In this document: in pieces, positions 28,105 to 37,285 of the stretch
Layout of the letters: every line of letters begins with the position of its first letter
Numbering within the stretch: the stretch's first letter is position 1
DNA from: Bryobacterales bacterium KBS 96
GTDB taxonomy: Bacteria; Acidobacteriota; Terriglobia; Bryobacterales; Bryobacteraceae
DNA length: 64,000 nt
Direction: 5' to 3'
Assembly (NCBI GenBank): GCA_000381625.1
Contig: KB906767.1
Location: forward strand, 1,528,629 to 1,592,628
Made by a program: the position numbers and the translations under genes
The notes under the pieces: model-generated
The model's input: only the letters and a program-made list of their open reading frames with translations
What the model was told of the DNA's origin: nothing
Databases searched by the model: none

Positions 28105-28608
28105 TCAATTCCGCTGGCCTGTGTGCTCGCTTCTTCCGGCCAAAGGGCGCACGCCGGGGCCGCCACACACGCCCACGCCGGTGTTCAACAGGGCATTCAG
28201 AAAGTTGAAGAGAACCGCGTAAACGACCTGTTCGGTGATTGGCTGCCGTCCTGGCATGCGGTAAGCGCCCGGCAATTCCTTCGTGATCTGCAACCGGATT
28301 GCGTGCGATAAGGGCCGCCCGCTGCGATCGCGCTGATTGGCCAGCATCAAGGGCGTCTGGAGAACCGCCCCCGTCCGGCCATCTACGTAAAACTGGCACC
28401 GCGAGAACCAGCCGAGATTGCCCGGGTCCGCCGCATCGAACAACAGAAGCGGAGCCTGGCGGTCGGCCGCCAGCAGGTCGAGCGAGATCAGCCGTTTCCC
28501 GTCGTCGACTTTGAATTCGAAACCCGTTTGCCGCGCGATATTGCCAATGAACTCCGTATCCAGTTCCAGCAGAAGATATTTGTGAGGACCAGCCTCGAGC
28601 ACCTGCAT
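28105..28608 (-). CDS. Hypothetical protein
   Basis: A 167-residue protein with mixed alpha/beta character: KYLLLELDTEFIGNIARQTG, then RLISLDLLAADRQAPLLLFD, CQFYVDGRTGAVLQTPLMLA and a hydrophobic stretch VVYAVLFNFLNALLNTGVG. No family recognised. The gene starts 25 bases after the macrodomain gene on the same strand and is likely co-transcribed with it. The last ~15 residues are basic and polar. Real but of unknown function. Confidence 0.55.
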   Translation of the reverse strand: MQVLEAGPHKYLLLELDTEFIGNIARQTGFEFKVDDGKRLISLDLLAADRQAPLLLFDAADPGNLGWFSRCQFYVDGRTGAVLQTPLMLANQRDRSGRPLSHAIRLQITKELPGAYRMPGRQPITEQVVYAVLFNFLNALLNTGVGVCGGPGVRPLAGRSEHTGQRN

Positions 28609-28633
28609 TTACTTCATTGTAATGGCATTCGCT

Positions 28634-29188
28634 TCATGCCAGTGCCGCGCGTCGATAAACGGCATGATCCCCCGCGCTGAACTGGACCAGTTTCACTAGC
28701 CGGACGTCCCCGGTATCCATGCTAAGCCATCCGCGAACGCTCGAAATCGCGATCCTCGCGGCTTCTTCCAACGGATAACCGTAAATGCCAGTGCTGATCG
28801 AAGGAAAACTGATACTCTCGACAGCACGTTCTTTAGCGAGGTTCAGACACGTGATACAGCACGATTGCAATAACTGCGCTTCCCCGTGATGCCCGCCGCG
28901 GTATACCGGCCCGACAGCATGGAAAATGTATTTCGCCGGGAGCCGCCCCGCGCTCGTCGCGACGGCGCTTCCGGTTGGGCAACCTCCTTCACGAGCACGG
29001 ATCTCGTCCAATTCCGCCATGACGGATCTCCCGCCCGCGCGGTGTATAGCGCCATCCACGCCTCCTCCCCCCGCCAGTGCGGAATTGGCCGCATTGACGA
29101 TTGCATCGACCGCGATTTTCGTGATATCGCCGGTCACCAGCTCGATTCTCCCCGAACCGCAGGCCATTGTGTATGGTTGGGCGCTCAC
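28634..29188 (-). CDS. Macrodomain protein (ADP-ribose / O-acetyl-ADP-ribose hydrolase type)
   Basis: A 184-residue single macrodomain. The ADP-ribose pocket is intact: VDAIVNAANSALAGGGGVDG, then AIHRAGG, HAVGPVYRGG and the phosphate loop ISFPSISTGIYGYPLEEAA. It matches MacroD/YmdB-type proteins that remove ADP-ribose or hydrolyse O-acetyl-ADP-ribose. It starts at 29188 in front of the hypothetical gene at 28105. No toxin or ADP-ribosyltransferase is adjacent, so it is probably a general-purpose enzyme. Confidence 0.92.
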   Translation of the reverse strand: MSAQPYTMACGSGRIELVTGDITKIAVDAIVNAANSALAGGGGVDGAIHRAGGRSVMAELDEIRAREGGCPTGSAVATSAGRLPAKYIFHAVGPVYRGGHHGEAQLLQSCCITCLNLAKERAVESISFPSISTGIYGYPLEEAARIAISSVRGWLSMDTGDVRLVKLVQFSAGDHAVYRRAALA

Positions 29189-29356
29189 AAGACGTTAGAG
29201 GAATAAAACGGCTATAGGGCAACATCCGGAGACATCTCGACGTCGGTATCAGTGAGAGATAGAATTATTGCGGAATCCCTCTTTTACGTTAAGGTCTCAA
29301 CACTTCCGTATTGATTGGCGTAGAATGGAGAAGCCGAGTAGGAGTGTCAACATACC

Positions 29357-29560
29357 ATGCTTGAAGGTTTACTGCAGCCCCAACACCTGCTAATCATCCT
29401 CGCCGTCGCGCTATTTGTGTTCGGGCCGAAGAAACTGCCTGAACTCGGCAAGGGTCTTGGCGAAGGGATCAAGTCCTTCAAGGACGGGATCAGACAGGCG
29501 ACTGCCGAGCAGAACAAACCCGCGGCGAGCGCGACCGTAGAGGCCGAGAAGAAGGCGTAG
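29357..29560 (+). CDS. tatA: Twin-arginine translocase subunit TatA
   Basis: A 67-residue protein with one N-terminal membrane helix (HLLIILAVALFVFGPKKLPE), the hinge FGPKKLPELGKGLGEGIKSF and an amphipathic helix, then a polar Ala/Glu-rich tail. It is the TatA type (short tail, no TatB extension). TatC is not in the window. GGAG precedes the ATG. Several enzymes here carry twin-arginine leaders, so this exporter is relevant to the region. Confidence 0.95.
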   Translation: MLEGLLQPQHLLIILAVALFVFGPKKLPELGKGLGEGIKSFKDGIRQATAEQNKPAASATVEAEKKA

Positions 29561-29661
29561 ACTTAGGGCACCCTTCGGCGAAATGCTACAGGCAATCTCG
29601 CCACACATGGCCCTGTTGCCTCGGCACTCGGGAAATGTGTCTTTCGCCATTGTCTAAGACC

Positions 29662-30345
29662 ATGCCGGCTCCCGCCTTGGCGCTGTTTGATATCGACGGC
29701 ACATTGTTGCGGCGCGCCGGTCGGCATCATAAGCTGGCCCTCATCGATAGCGTCCGGCAGGCGACCGGATGCGTGGCATCGCTCGATGAAATTCCTACCC
29801 AAGGCATGCTGGATTGCGACTTGCTTCGTTTGTTGCTCGCCCAGACAGGCCTACCAGTACCGGAGATTGAGGCAAAGCTGCCGCAATTAATTGAGGCGGC
29901 TCAGGAATCCTATTTATCGGGCTCACCGGACGATCTTCGTTCGAGCGTCTGCCCGGGTGTGGTATCCCTGCTGGATGAACTGGCACGCCATGGAATCGCC
30001 ACTGGGCTCGTGACCGGCAACCTGAGCGCCATCGGCTGGCGGAAAATGGAGCTCGCCGGGCTCCGTGCCCATTTTACGTTCGGTGCATTTGCCGAGCACG
30101 GTGAAACGCGCGCCGTTCTGGCTGCAATCGCAATCCGAGAGGCGCGCCGTAAGGCAGTTGTCTCCGAATCGTCTCGAATCTCGCTCATCGGCGATCATCC
30201 GAACGATATCCGCGCGGCCCGCGCCAATGGCATTCAAGCGATCGCCACCGCCACCGGGCTTTCCACCCGAGAGGAATTGCTGGCGGAGGGTCCCGATATC
30301 CTCGTGGGCGATTTGACCGAGCTCGCCCCGGCACAGCTTTTATAA
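29662..30345 (+). CDS. HAD-family phosphatase (phosphoglycolate-phosphatase-like)
   Basis: I start at 29662 (MPAPALALFDIDGTLLRR). The 227-residue product has HAD motif I LFDIDGTL (with Asp nucleophile and Asp+2), motif II LVTGNL, a Lys after WRK and motif IV GDHPNDIRAARANG, with an all-helix cap between. It resembles small phosphoglycolate phosphatases. The real substrate is unknown. It lies 100 bp after tatA and is not clearly linked with it. Confidence 0.88.
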   Translation: MPAPALALFDIDGTLLRRAGRHHKLALIDSVRQATGCVASLDEIPTQGMLDCDLLRLLLAQTGLPVPEIEAKLPQLIEAAQESYLSGSPDDLRSSVCPGVVSLLDELARHGIATGLVTGNLSAIGWRKMELAGLRAHFTFGAFAEHGETRAVLAAIAIREARRKAVVSESSRISLIGDHPNDIRAARANGIQAIATATGLSTREELLAEGPDILVGDLTELAPAQLL

Positions 30346-30585
30346 GTCCATCGCAACCGCTACGATAACCGTAAGGTATTTACACGGAAACAGTTCGGTT
30401 CGGCAGGCGGTCTAGTAGATACGGGATATGTCATGGCGCCGTTGCGAGCTTTCCGCTCGGAATCGGAAATTGCGCGGGCATCCTGAAGTCGCAAACAGCC
30501 TCGAGAAATAAGCAAGGTGGGGCTCTCATGTTTTCCCGTGGCCGTGTAACGCGATCGTCGCGGCAGGCGGGTGACAGTCAATTGC
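30346..30585. other. 240-bp region before the ABC exporter, no gene seen
   Basis: Intergenic between the HAD gene and the ABC exporter. I see only a short GC-rich stretch (GAGC..GCTC) and no clear promoter. A GTG at 30571 is an alternative start for the exporter; I prefer the ATG at 30586. Confidence 0.4.
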
Positions 30586-32409
30586 ATGCACGAAAATAAA
30601 AAAGGCTTCTGGAAGGCTTGGCAGGACCGTCTCTCGGCGCTTCGCAATTTGCCGCCTGTGTTGCGAATTGTATGGCAGTCGGGTCCGTGGGTGGTCATTG
30701 CGGGATTCAGCGCGCGGGTAGTTGTCTCCGTGCTGCCCATTGGAGTGCTCTGGATTTCGGGCCGCATTGTCGATGCGGTAACCAACGTAGCGGTAAAGCA
30801 TCAACCCATTCCGTGGTTTTTCTGGTGGCTGGTCGGCGCTGAGTTCGCGCTCGCGGTCATCGGCGGCCTTTCGAGCCGCGTTATCTCTTTCTTCGACACG
30901 CTTTTGTCCGATCGGTATTCGCGGCACGTGAGCGTACTGGTCCTCGAACACGCCTCGACGCTCGATCTGGCTACCTACGAGAACCCGCTCTTTTACGATC
31001 GTTTGGAACGGGCCCGCGTTCAGGCGACCGATCGCCTGGTGATGATTCAGGCCACCGGAACTCTGGTTCAGCAATTCATCACGACCATTTCTCTGGCGAT
31101 CCCCATTTTGTGGCTCTCGCCGTGGCTGCTTCTTTGGTTGGTTGCGTTCGTCACGCCCGCTTTCCTCGGGGAAAGCCACTTTGCTTTTCTCGGCTACGCT
31201 CTGAACTTCAGCCAGACGCCGCGCAAGCGCATGATGGACTACCTGCGGGTGCTCGGCGGCAGCAAGGAAGCTGCGAAAGAGCTGAAACTCTTCGGACTGC
31301 GCGATTTTTTGACGGTTCGGTTTCGCGCGCTTTGGAACGGCATTTACGACGAAAATGTGAAACTGGCCCGCCGCCGTCTCGCAGCAAATGCGGCGCTCGG
31401 ATTGTTGAGCAGCGGCGGTTACTATGGCGCCTACGTATACGTGCTGTACCGGACGTTGCAAGGACAAATCAGCGTCGGCACGATGGTTTTTCTAACCGGA
31501 GCGATTCTTCAGATCTCGGCCAACATCCAGAACATCTTCACTACGCTCGCCGGCATCGCAGACCAGGCGCTCTACCTAACCGACCTGCTTGCGTTCTTCA
31601 ATATGAAACCGACGGTGTTGTCGAAAGAGAATGCCCTGCCGGCGCCGCGGCCGATCCGCCAGGGATTCGAGTTTCGCGACGTGTCCTTCTGGTATCCGGG
31701 AACAACACGCCGCATTCTCGACAGGCTGAATTTCCGCCTGGAGCCCTGCGAGCGCGTCGCTTTGATCGGCCAGAATGGGCAGGGCAAGACAACCATTGTC
31801 AAGCTCATCAGCCGGCTCTACGATCCATCGGAAGGGCAAGTTCTGCTGGATGGAGTGGATCTCCGCGAGTATTCCGTCGACGATCTATGTAGAGAGATAG
31901 GCATTATTTTCCAGGATTTCATGCGTTACGAGATGAAGGCTAGCGAGAATATCGCCGTCGGCCGCATCGAAAAGTTGGGGGACCGGAAAGCGATCGAGAT
32001 CGCCGCACATAAGAGTCTGGCCGACTTGGTGATTCAAAAATTGGCCAACGGATACGACCAGATGCTCGGCCGCAGATTCGAAGGCGGAGTCGATTTGTCC
32101 GGGGGGGAATGGCAGCGGCTGGCGCTCGCCCGTGCTTATCTACGCGACGCGCAGGTTCTCATTCTGGATGAGCCGACGGCGGCGCTCGACGCACAGGCCG
32201 AGTACGAGGTTTTTGAACGGTTCAGCGATCTGACGAAAGGCAAAATGACACTTCTGATTTCGCATCGTTTTTCCACGGTGCGCATGTCCGATCGCATCGT
32301 CGTATTAGAGAACGGGCGGATTGTCGAAGAAGGACGGCATGACAAGCTGGTAGAGTTGGGCGGCCGCTACGCCGAAATGTTCGAGTTGCAGGCGTCAAGC
32401 TATCGTTGA
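30586..32409 (+). CDS. ABC transporter, fused permease and ATPase (probable glucan exporter)
   Basis: A 607-residue half-transporter. The N-terminal ~330 residues hold six membrane helices (WVVIAGFSARVVVSVLPIGV, LSPWLLLWLVAFVTP). The ATPase has Walker A GQNGQGKTT (near 394), signature LSGGEWQRLALA (near 503) and Walker B LILDEPTAALD (near 523), then the D-loop and His switch LISHRFSTV. It ends 10 bases ahead of the NdvB-like synthase, so they form an operon. By analogy with ChvA/NdvA it could export a beta-glucan; this is inference. A transporter of another substrate is possible. Confidence 0.92.
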   Translation: MHENKKGFWKAWQDRLSALRNLPPVLRIVWQSGPWVVIAGFSARVVVSVLPIGVLWISGRIVDAVTNVAVKHQPIPWFFWWLVGAEFALAVIGGLSSRVISFFDTLLSDRYSRHVSVLVLEHASTLDLATYENPLFYDRLERARVQATDRLVMIQATGTLVQQFITTISLAIPILWLSPWLLLWLVAFVTPAFLGESHFAFLGYALNFSQTPRKRMMDYLRVLGGSKEAAKELKLFGLRDFLTVRFRALWNGIYDENVKLARRRLAANAALGLLSSGGYYGAYVYVLYRTLQGQISVGTMVFLTGAILQISANIQNIFTTLAGIADQALYLTDLLAFFNMKPTVLSKENALPAPRPIRQGFEFRDVSFWYPGTTRRILDRLNFRLEPCERVALIGQNGQGKTTIVKLISRLYDPSEGQVLLDGVDLREYSVDDLCREIGIIFQDFMRYEMKASENIAVGRIEKLGDRKAIEIAAHKSLADLVIQKLANGYDQMLGRRFEGGVDLSGGEWQRLALARAYLRDAQVLILDEPTAALDAQAEYEVFERFSDLTKGKMTLLISHRFSTVRMSDRIVVLENGRIVEEGRHDKLVELGGRYAEMFELQASSYR

Positions 32410-32419
32410 AGGAGCGGAA

Positions 32420-35400
32420 ATGGCAGGAGGGAGTGTAGCAAGAAACGCCATGCCGGCGGGATGGCGGCCGGCCGCGCTCCCCGACGCGAGCGAATGCGCG
32501 GAGTTGTCTGCTCGCGCGAAGGAAGTCGCGTTGAGCTGGGTGACTCTGCCGCACAAGACGCGCTGCCCCGAACTGAAAAGACGGTACGAGAGCGCGGTTG
32601 GCATCCTCGCGGGACTGCAGTACGAGCTGTCCGCTCACAAACAGGACAACCTCAGCGAAGACCTGCGCTGGCTCTCAGATCATCTGCGCCTTTTCGCATC
32701 GGATGTTATCGAATTCCGCAGCAGCATGAAGCTGTTCAAAAAGCTTCCGGTCGCGCGTTCCGCCGACAGACTGGAAATGCCCCGCGTCTGGGTGTTGATG
32801 CGCGGGTATCTCGAGGCGGTTCAGTACCAAATATCAGAGATTACTCTGACCGCCTTTGTCGCCGCCGCCGAAGAGGTGGAGCCGCTGGAGCATCGCGAGT
32901 TATGGGCGATGGCGCTGATGCTGAAGCTGGTCGTCTTCGAAGAAGCCGCGCGCCGCGGGCAAGAGGCGCTCCAGGAATTTCTAAAAGGAGCCGCTTCGTC
33001 GCGATCGACGCACATGGACCGAGTCGTCCAAAGCCTTCGTCTCACTGGCGAGCTGGACTGGGATGAATTGATCGAGCCCATTTCCTACGTGAACGCAATC
33101 TTGCGCGAGGATCCGGCCGGTGTTTACACCCGCATGGACGAGATTACTCGCGAGAATTATCTGACCGCGGTGAGCGACCTTGCGGAGCATTCGCACGCGA
33201 GCGAGATTGAGATTGCACGCATGGCCGTCCACTTCGCCCGCGAAGTGGATGCCGAGAGTCCAACCGACCGCGAGACGTTGCGGCGCCGTCACGTGGGCTA
33301 TTACCTGGTCGATCGCGGAGTTGCTCTGCTTCGTTCCCGCATCCGCTACCGCCCGTCGTTCGATACGTGGTTACAGGAGTTCTTGCGCCGCTATCCTGAC
33401 GAGTTCTACATTATCGGGATCGAATTTATTTCGCTGATTACCATCGTTGGAATTATCGTGCCGTACTCGCACGGTAAGTACACTCTGAGTTATTTATTTC
33501 TGGTCGCCGTGCTCCTCCTGATTCCGGTGACTCAGGCGGCCGTTGAGCTGGTGAACTACTTCATCACTTCCGTCCTGCGCCCCAGACCTCTTCCCAAGTT
33601 CGATTTTTCGGAGGGTGTTCCCGCCGATTGTAAGGCCCTCGTAACGGTGCCGACTCTGCTGATCAACGAGCGGCAGATCCGGCAGCTCATCGAAGATCTC
33701 GAGGTGCGCTATCTCGGGAACCAGGATGCAAACATTCATTATGCTCTTCTGACGGACTTGCCCGACACCGCCGAACGAGCGGACGAGCGCGATCCGAAAA
33801 TTGAGCTCGCCGTTCGTCTGATCGAGGAGTTGAATAAAAAGTACGCGCACCTGGGCCTCGGGGAGTTTTATCTATTCCATCGCCACCGCGTGTTCAACCC
33901 GCAAGAAGGCGCCTGGATGGGCTGGGAGCGCAAACGCGGCAAGTTACTGGACCTGAATAAGCTGTTGCGTGGCGCTTACGACCCCTTTCCCGTGAAGGCC
34001 GGAGACATGAGCCTTCTGCGCGATGTCAGGTTCGTCATCACTCTCGATTCCGATACCCAGTTGCCTCGCGGATCGGCGGCGCGGATGATCGGCGCGCTGG
34101 CCCATCCGTTGAACGCGGCAGTCGTGGATCGAACCCGCAACATCGTTACCGAAGGCTACGGTATTCTGCAGCCAAGAGTCGGCATCAGCATTCAATCGGC
34201 TGGACGCTCTCGGCTGGCCGCGTTGTATTCCGGCCAAACCGGCTTCGATATTTACACGCGGGCGGTTTCGGACGTCTATCAGGATCTCTATGGCGAAGGC
34301 ATTTTCACTGGGAAGGGCATCTATGAAGTCGATGTTCTGCGCAAAGTCTTGGAATTGCGCTTCCCGAAGAATACGCTGCTAAGCCACGACCTTATTGAGG
34401 GCGCCTACGCGCGCGCCGGACTGCTTTCGGATGTCGAGGTGATCGACGATTATCCTTCGCATTACAGCGCGTACAATCGTCGCAAACACCGCTGGCTTCG
34501 GGGCGACTGGCAGATTGCCCGCTGGTTGTTTGCCTGGGTGCCCGACGAAGCCGGCCGTCTTGTTCGTAACCCTATTTCGCTGATTTCACGCTGGAAGATG
34601 TTCGATAATTTGCGGCGCAGCCTGGTGGAGCCGGCGACCTTCGTCCTGCTTATCGCCGGCTGGTTCTTCATGCCCGGCGGCCCGGCGGCGTGGACTTGCA
34701 TTATTGCCGGATTATTGTTTCTTCCCGGCTTGTTCCAATTTCTCTTTGGGTTGTTCCGATTTCTGCGATTGCGAGAGATGGTGGTTCTTCACGACACCTT
34801 CGGTAATCTCACCAACACTTTCGCCACTGTCATTCTGAATATCGTCTTCATGGCGCACCAGGCGCTCGTCGCTCTGGATGCAGTCGTGCGAACCGTCGTC
34901 CGCAGCAACATCACGCGCAGCCGATTGCTTGAATGGGAAACGGCCACGGAGGCTGAACTTGGCCTTAAAAAACGGACGCCCGTTGACAGATACCTGGACT
35001 GGATGCCGGTTCTTGCCGCGATTCTGGGATTGGTGATCTGGCAATTTCATCCGAAGGCGCTTCCGTATGCCGTGCCGGTGCTGGTCGTCTGGGCATGTTC
35101 AAGGCTCGTATCCAATTGGTTGAATCGGCCTCCGCTTTCGCAAACGTATTCGGTGCGAGCGTCGGAACGGCGGCTCGCGGAGCAGTCGTTTTTGAAAACG
35201 TGGCGGTTCTTTGTCGAATTCAGTAACGACCTCAACCATTGGCTGATACCCGACAACGTGCAGGAGAGTCCGCGAATTATTGCGGAACGCTTATCCCCCA
35301 CTAATCTTGGATTTCTGCTGAATTCTCGTCAGGCGGCCTGCGTTCTGGGAGCAATCACGGCTCCCGAGCTTGTGACGCTTACCCGGAACACCTTGGATTC

Positions 35401-36976
35401 CGTCGACAAGCTGCCCCGGTTTGAAGGACACTTATACAACTGGTATGACAATCTCACGCTGAAGCCTCTTAATCCATTATTCATATCGACAGTGGACAAC
35501 GGGAACCTAGTTGCTTCCTTATGGTCGCTGAAGCAGGGCTTGCTCGACCAGACCCGGTTGCCGATCGTTTCGCCAGCGCTTTGCGAGAACCTTGCGAATC
35601 AATTCCAGTTACTCCGGGACGTGGGCGCCATTACGCGAAGGCAAGTCTGGAAATTGCCCCGGGCCGCTGCCGGGGACGACAGGTGGGTGACCGTCATTTT
35701 GAAGCAGCCGGATACCTGGTCGTCCGAGGCGCCCCGCCGCGCGGCCTCCGATGAAGCGGCATGGTGGCTCTCGGAAGTCAGGAAAAGAGTGCAGGTCATT
35801 CGCCGCATTGCTTCCGATTACGCCCCATGGCTGCTTCCCGACAATGCCGCGCTTCTCGAAATTCCCCAGTTGGAGTTGAAAGGCGCATTAGCGAAACTCA
35901 CTCCGCGCACCGCCGGCGCTCTCTATTCCAAACTCGATGAGGACTTGCAGGCTGCGATCCGTGCCGGTGCGAGCGCGGCCGCGCTTGATGCCATGGCTCG
36001 CGTAAAGGCGCTTCTGCCCGATTGCAGGTTGAACGCGGAGGCCTTGTCCGCCGATTTGCGGGCGCTTGCCGAAAGAGCGGAGATTTTCACACAGCAGATG
36101 AATTTTTCCATTCTTTTCGACACGCGGCGCAAACTGCTCACCGTGGGCTACGATGCCGGAGCGAACCAGGCGGAGCGCGCCTGCTATGACCTGATGGCAT
36201 CCGAAGCTCGCATCGCCGCCTTCGTCGCCATCGCCAAGGGCGAGATTCCGCAGGAGAGTTGGTTCCGCCTGGGCCGTACTCACACCAGTTGGGAAGGCGA
36301 GACGCTGCTGGCCTCCTGGACCGGCACAATGTTCGAGTACCTGATGCCGGCGCTCTGGATGAATTTATATCCCAACACCATGCTCGATCGGAGCGCCCGC
36401 GCGGCCCTGCGGGTGCAGCAGAAGTATGCGTACAAATACAGAGCGCCCTGGGGTATTTCCGAATCGGCGTGGAGCGAGCAAAACGCGGAGGGGCACTATC
36501 AGTACCTGGCGTTCGGCATCCCTCCCATTTCTCTAAAAGGGGGAGCCGACGAAGTGAATCGGCTTGTCATTTCGCCGTATTCGGCCTGGTTGGCCATGAT
36601 GGTGAACCCCGAAGCCGCCCTTCGCAATCTATCGCGCATGGCCCGGCACGGCTGGTCCAGTCCCTTCGGTTTCTACGAATCGGTGGATTACGGCGCTCTG
36701 AAACGCCAATGGTTTCCCTGGCGCAAAGGTGTAACCGTTCACATGTGGATGGCCCATCATCAAGGTATGTCGTTGCTGGCTATGACGAACTGGTTGAGTA
36801 AAGCGCCATTTATTAACTGGTTTCACGCCGATCCGCGCGTCCAAGCCACGGAACTGCTGCTTCAGGAGAAACCGCTGCGAGCCAAACCGCTTCCCTCAGT
36901 TCGTCCCGATTTGGCACGGCTTGCCCATGTACCCCGGCTGAAAAATGTCGGTTCAGCGCCGGCGATCCATGCATAA
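32420..36976 (+). CDS. Cyclic-beta-1,2-glucan-synthase-like protein lacking the GH94 domain
   Basis: A 1518-residue membrane protein. Two strong helices lie near 326-385 (YIIGIEFISLITIVGII). A GT84-type glycosyltransferase domain covers about 390-730, with LDSDTQLPRGSA (near 541), FTGKGIYEVDVL and the QxxRW-like HRWLRGDW (near 690). More membrane helices lie at about 735-890. A glucoamylase-like domain (GH189-type in recent classification) runs from about 1000 to 1500 with EGHLYNWYDN, HTSWEGETLLASWTG and HHQGMSLLAM. The protein stops there. Full-length synthases continue into a GH94 domain of about 1000 residues, which is absent and not found in frame downstream. Confidence 0.85.
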   Translation: MAGGSVARNAMPAGWRPAALPDASECAELSARAKEVALSWVTLPHKTRCPELKRRYESAVGILAGLQYELSAHKQDNLSEDLRWLSDHLRLFASDVIEFRSSMKLFKKLPVARSADRLEMPRVWVLMRGYLEAVQYQISEITLTAFVAAAEEVEPLEHRELWAMALMLKLVVFEEAARRGQEALQEFLKGAASSRSTHMDRVVQSLRLTGELDWDELIEPISYVNAILREDPAGVYTRMDEITRENYLTAVSDLAEHSHASEIEIARMAVHFAREVDAESPTDRETLRRRHVGYYLVDRGVALLRSRIRYRPSFDTWLQEFLRRYPDEFYIIGIEFISLITIVGIIVPYSHGKYTLSYLFLVAVLLLIPVTQAAVELVNYFITSVLRPRPLPKFDFSEGVPADCKALVTVPTLLINERQIRQLIEDLEVRYLGNQDANIHYALLTDLPDTAERADERDPKIELAVRLIEELNKKYAHLGLGEFYLFHRHRVFNPQEGAWMGWERKRGKLLDLNKLLRGAYDPFPVKAGDMSLLRDVRFVITLDSDTQLPRGSAARMIGALAHPLNAAVVDRTRNIVTEGYGILQPRVGISIQSAGRSRLAALYSGQTGFDIYTRAVSDVYQDLYGEGIFTGKGIYEVDVLRKVLELRFPKNTLLSHDLIEGAYARAGLLSDVEVIDDYPSHYSAYNRRKHRWLRGDWQIARWLFAWVPDEAGRLVRNPISLISRWKMFDNLRRSLVEPATFVLLIAGWFFMPGGPAAWTCIIAGLLFLPGLFQFLFGLFRFLRLREMVVLHDTFGNLTNTFATVILNIVFMAHQALVALDAVVRTVVRSNITRSRLLEWETATEAELGLKKRTPVDRYLDWMPVLAAILGLVIWQFHPKALPYAVPVLVVWACSRLVSNWLNRPPLSQTYSVRASERRLAEQSFLKTWRFFVEFSNDLNHWLIPDNVQESPRIIAERLSPTNLGFLLNSRQAACVLGAITAPELVTLTRNTLDSVDKLPRFEGHLYNWYDNLTLKPLNPLFISTVDNGNLVASLWSLKQGLLDQTRLPIVSPALCENLANQFQLLRDVGAITRRQVWKLPRAAAGDDRWVTVILKQPDTWSSEAPRRAASDEAAWWLSEVRKRVQVIRRIASDYAPWLLPDNAALLEIPQLELKGALAKLTPRTAGALYSKLDEDLQAAIRAGASAAALDAMARVKALLPDCRLNAEALSADLRALAERAEIFTQQMNFSILFDTRRKLLTVGYDAGANQAERACYDLMASEARIAAFVAIAKGEIPQESWFRLGRTHTSWEGETLLASWTGTMFEYLMPALWMNLYPNTMLDRSARAALRVQQKYAYKYRAPWGISESAWSEQNAEGHYQYLAFGIPPISLKGGADEVNRLVISPYSAWLAMMVNPEAALRNLSRMARHGWSSPFGFYESVDYGALKRQWFPWRKGVTVHMWMAHHQGMSLLAMTNWLSKAPFINWFHADPRVQATELLLQEKPLRAKPLPSVRPDLARLAHVPRLKNVGSAPAIHA

Positions 36977-37285
36977 ATCATCCTCGTTTAGAAACCAAGG
37001 TAAGTACGTTTCAGCGAGGGTAAGTACGTTCATTCTATTAATCCGTCGATAAACAATTCGTAGGTTAACGCTGAAGTCATTGTTCCCGCTCGGCTGCGGC
37101 ACTGGATCTGCCTAGAAACGATACGAGGAAGTTATAAAAGTTGACTCTTTTGAGCCTTCGCCTATTTAAAAAGTATTTGCAAAAAATTAGATTTCTGCTG
37201 AAATAGAGGCACCTGGCGATCGAGATCAAGGACTTTCGCATTTACCATGAGCAACAGCTTCGCAAGTGTACCCGAAAGAGGAGCT
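36977..37285. promoter_or_regulatory. 309-bp intergenic region with direct repeats and a promoter
   Basis: Two identical 12-mers GGTAAGTACGTT lie at 36999-37010 and 37019-37030, 20 bases apart (about two helical turns). A good sigma-70 promoter follows: TTGACT at 37141-37146, 16-base spacer, TATTTA at 37163-37168. It would give a leader of about 115 bases to the pseudo-receiver gene. The region is AT-rich compared with the genes. Confidence 0.5.

Noticed and set aside
30526-31467. 313-codon frame on the minus strand opposite the ABC exporter
   Set aside because: Shadow frame of a gene with clear ABC motifs; its own translation is low-complexity charged sequence with no domain.
32098-32108. 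Run of seven G residues in the ABC exporter as a possible frameshift site
   Set aside because: The frame reads through as LSGGE, the correct ABC signature, so it is normal coding sequence.
36977-37246. A possible continuation of the glucan synthase into a frameshifted GH94 domain
   Set aside because: No GH94-like reading is visible in any frame after the stop; the region is AT-rich and promoter-like, so the protein really ends at 1518 residues.
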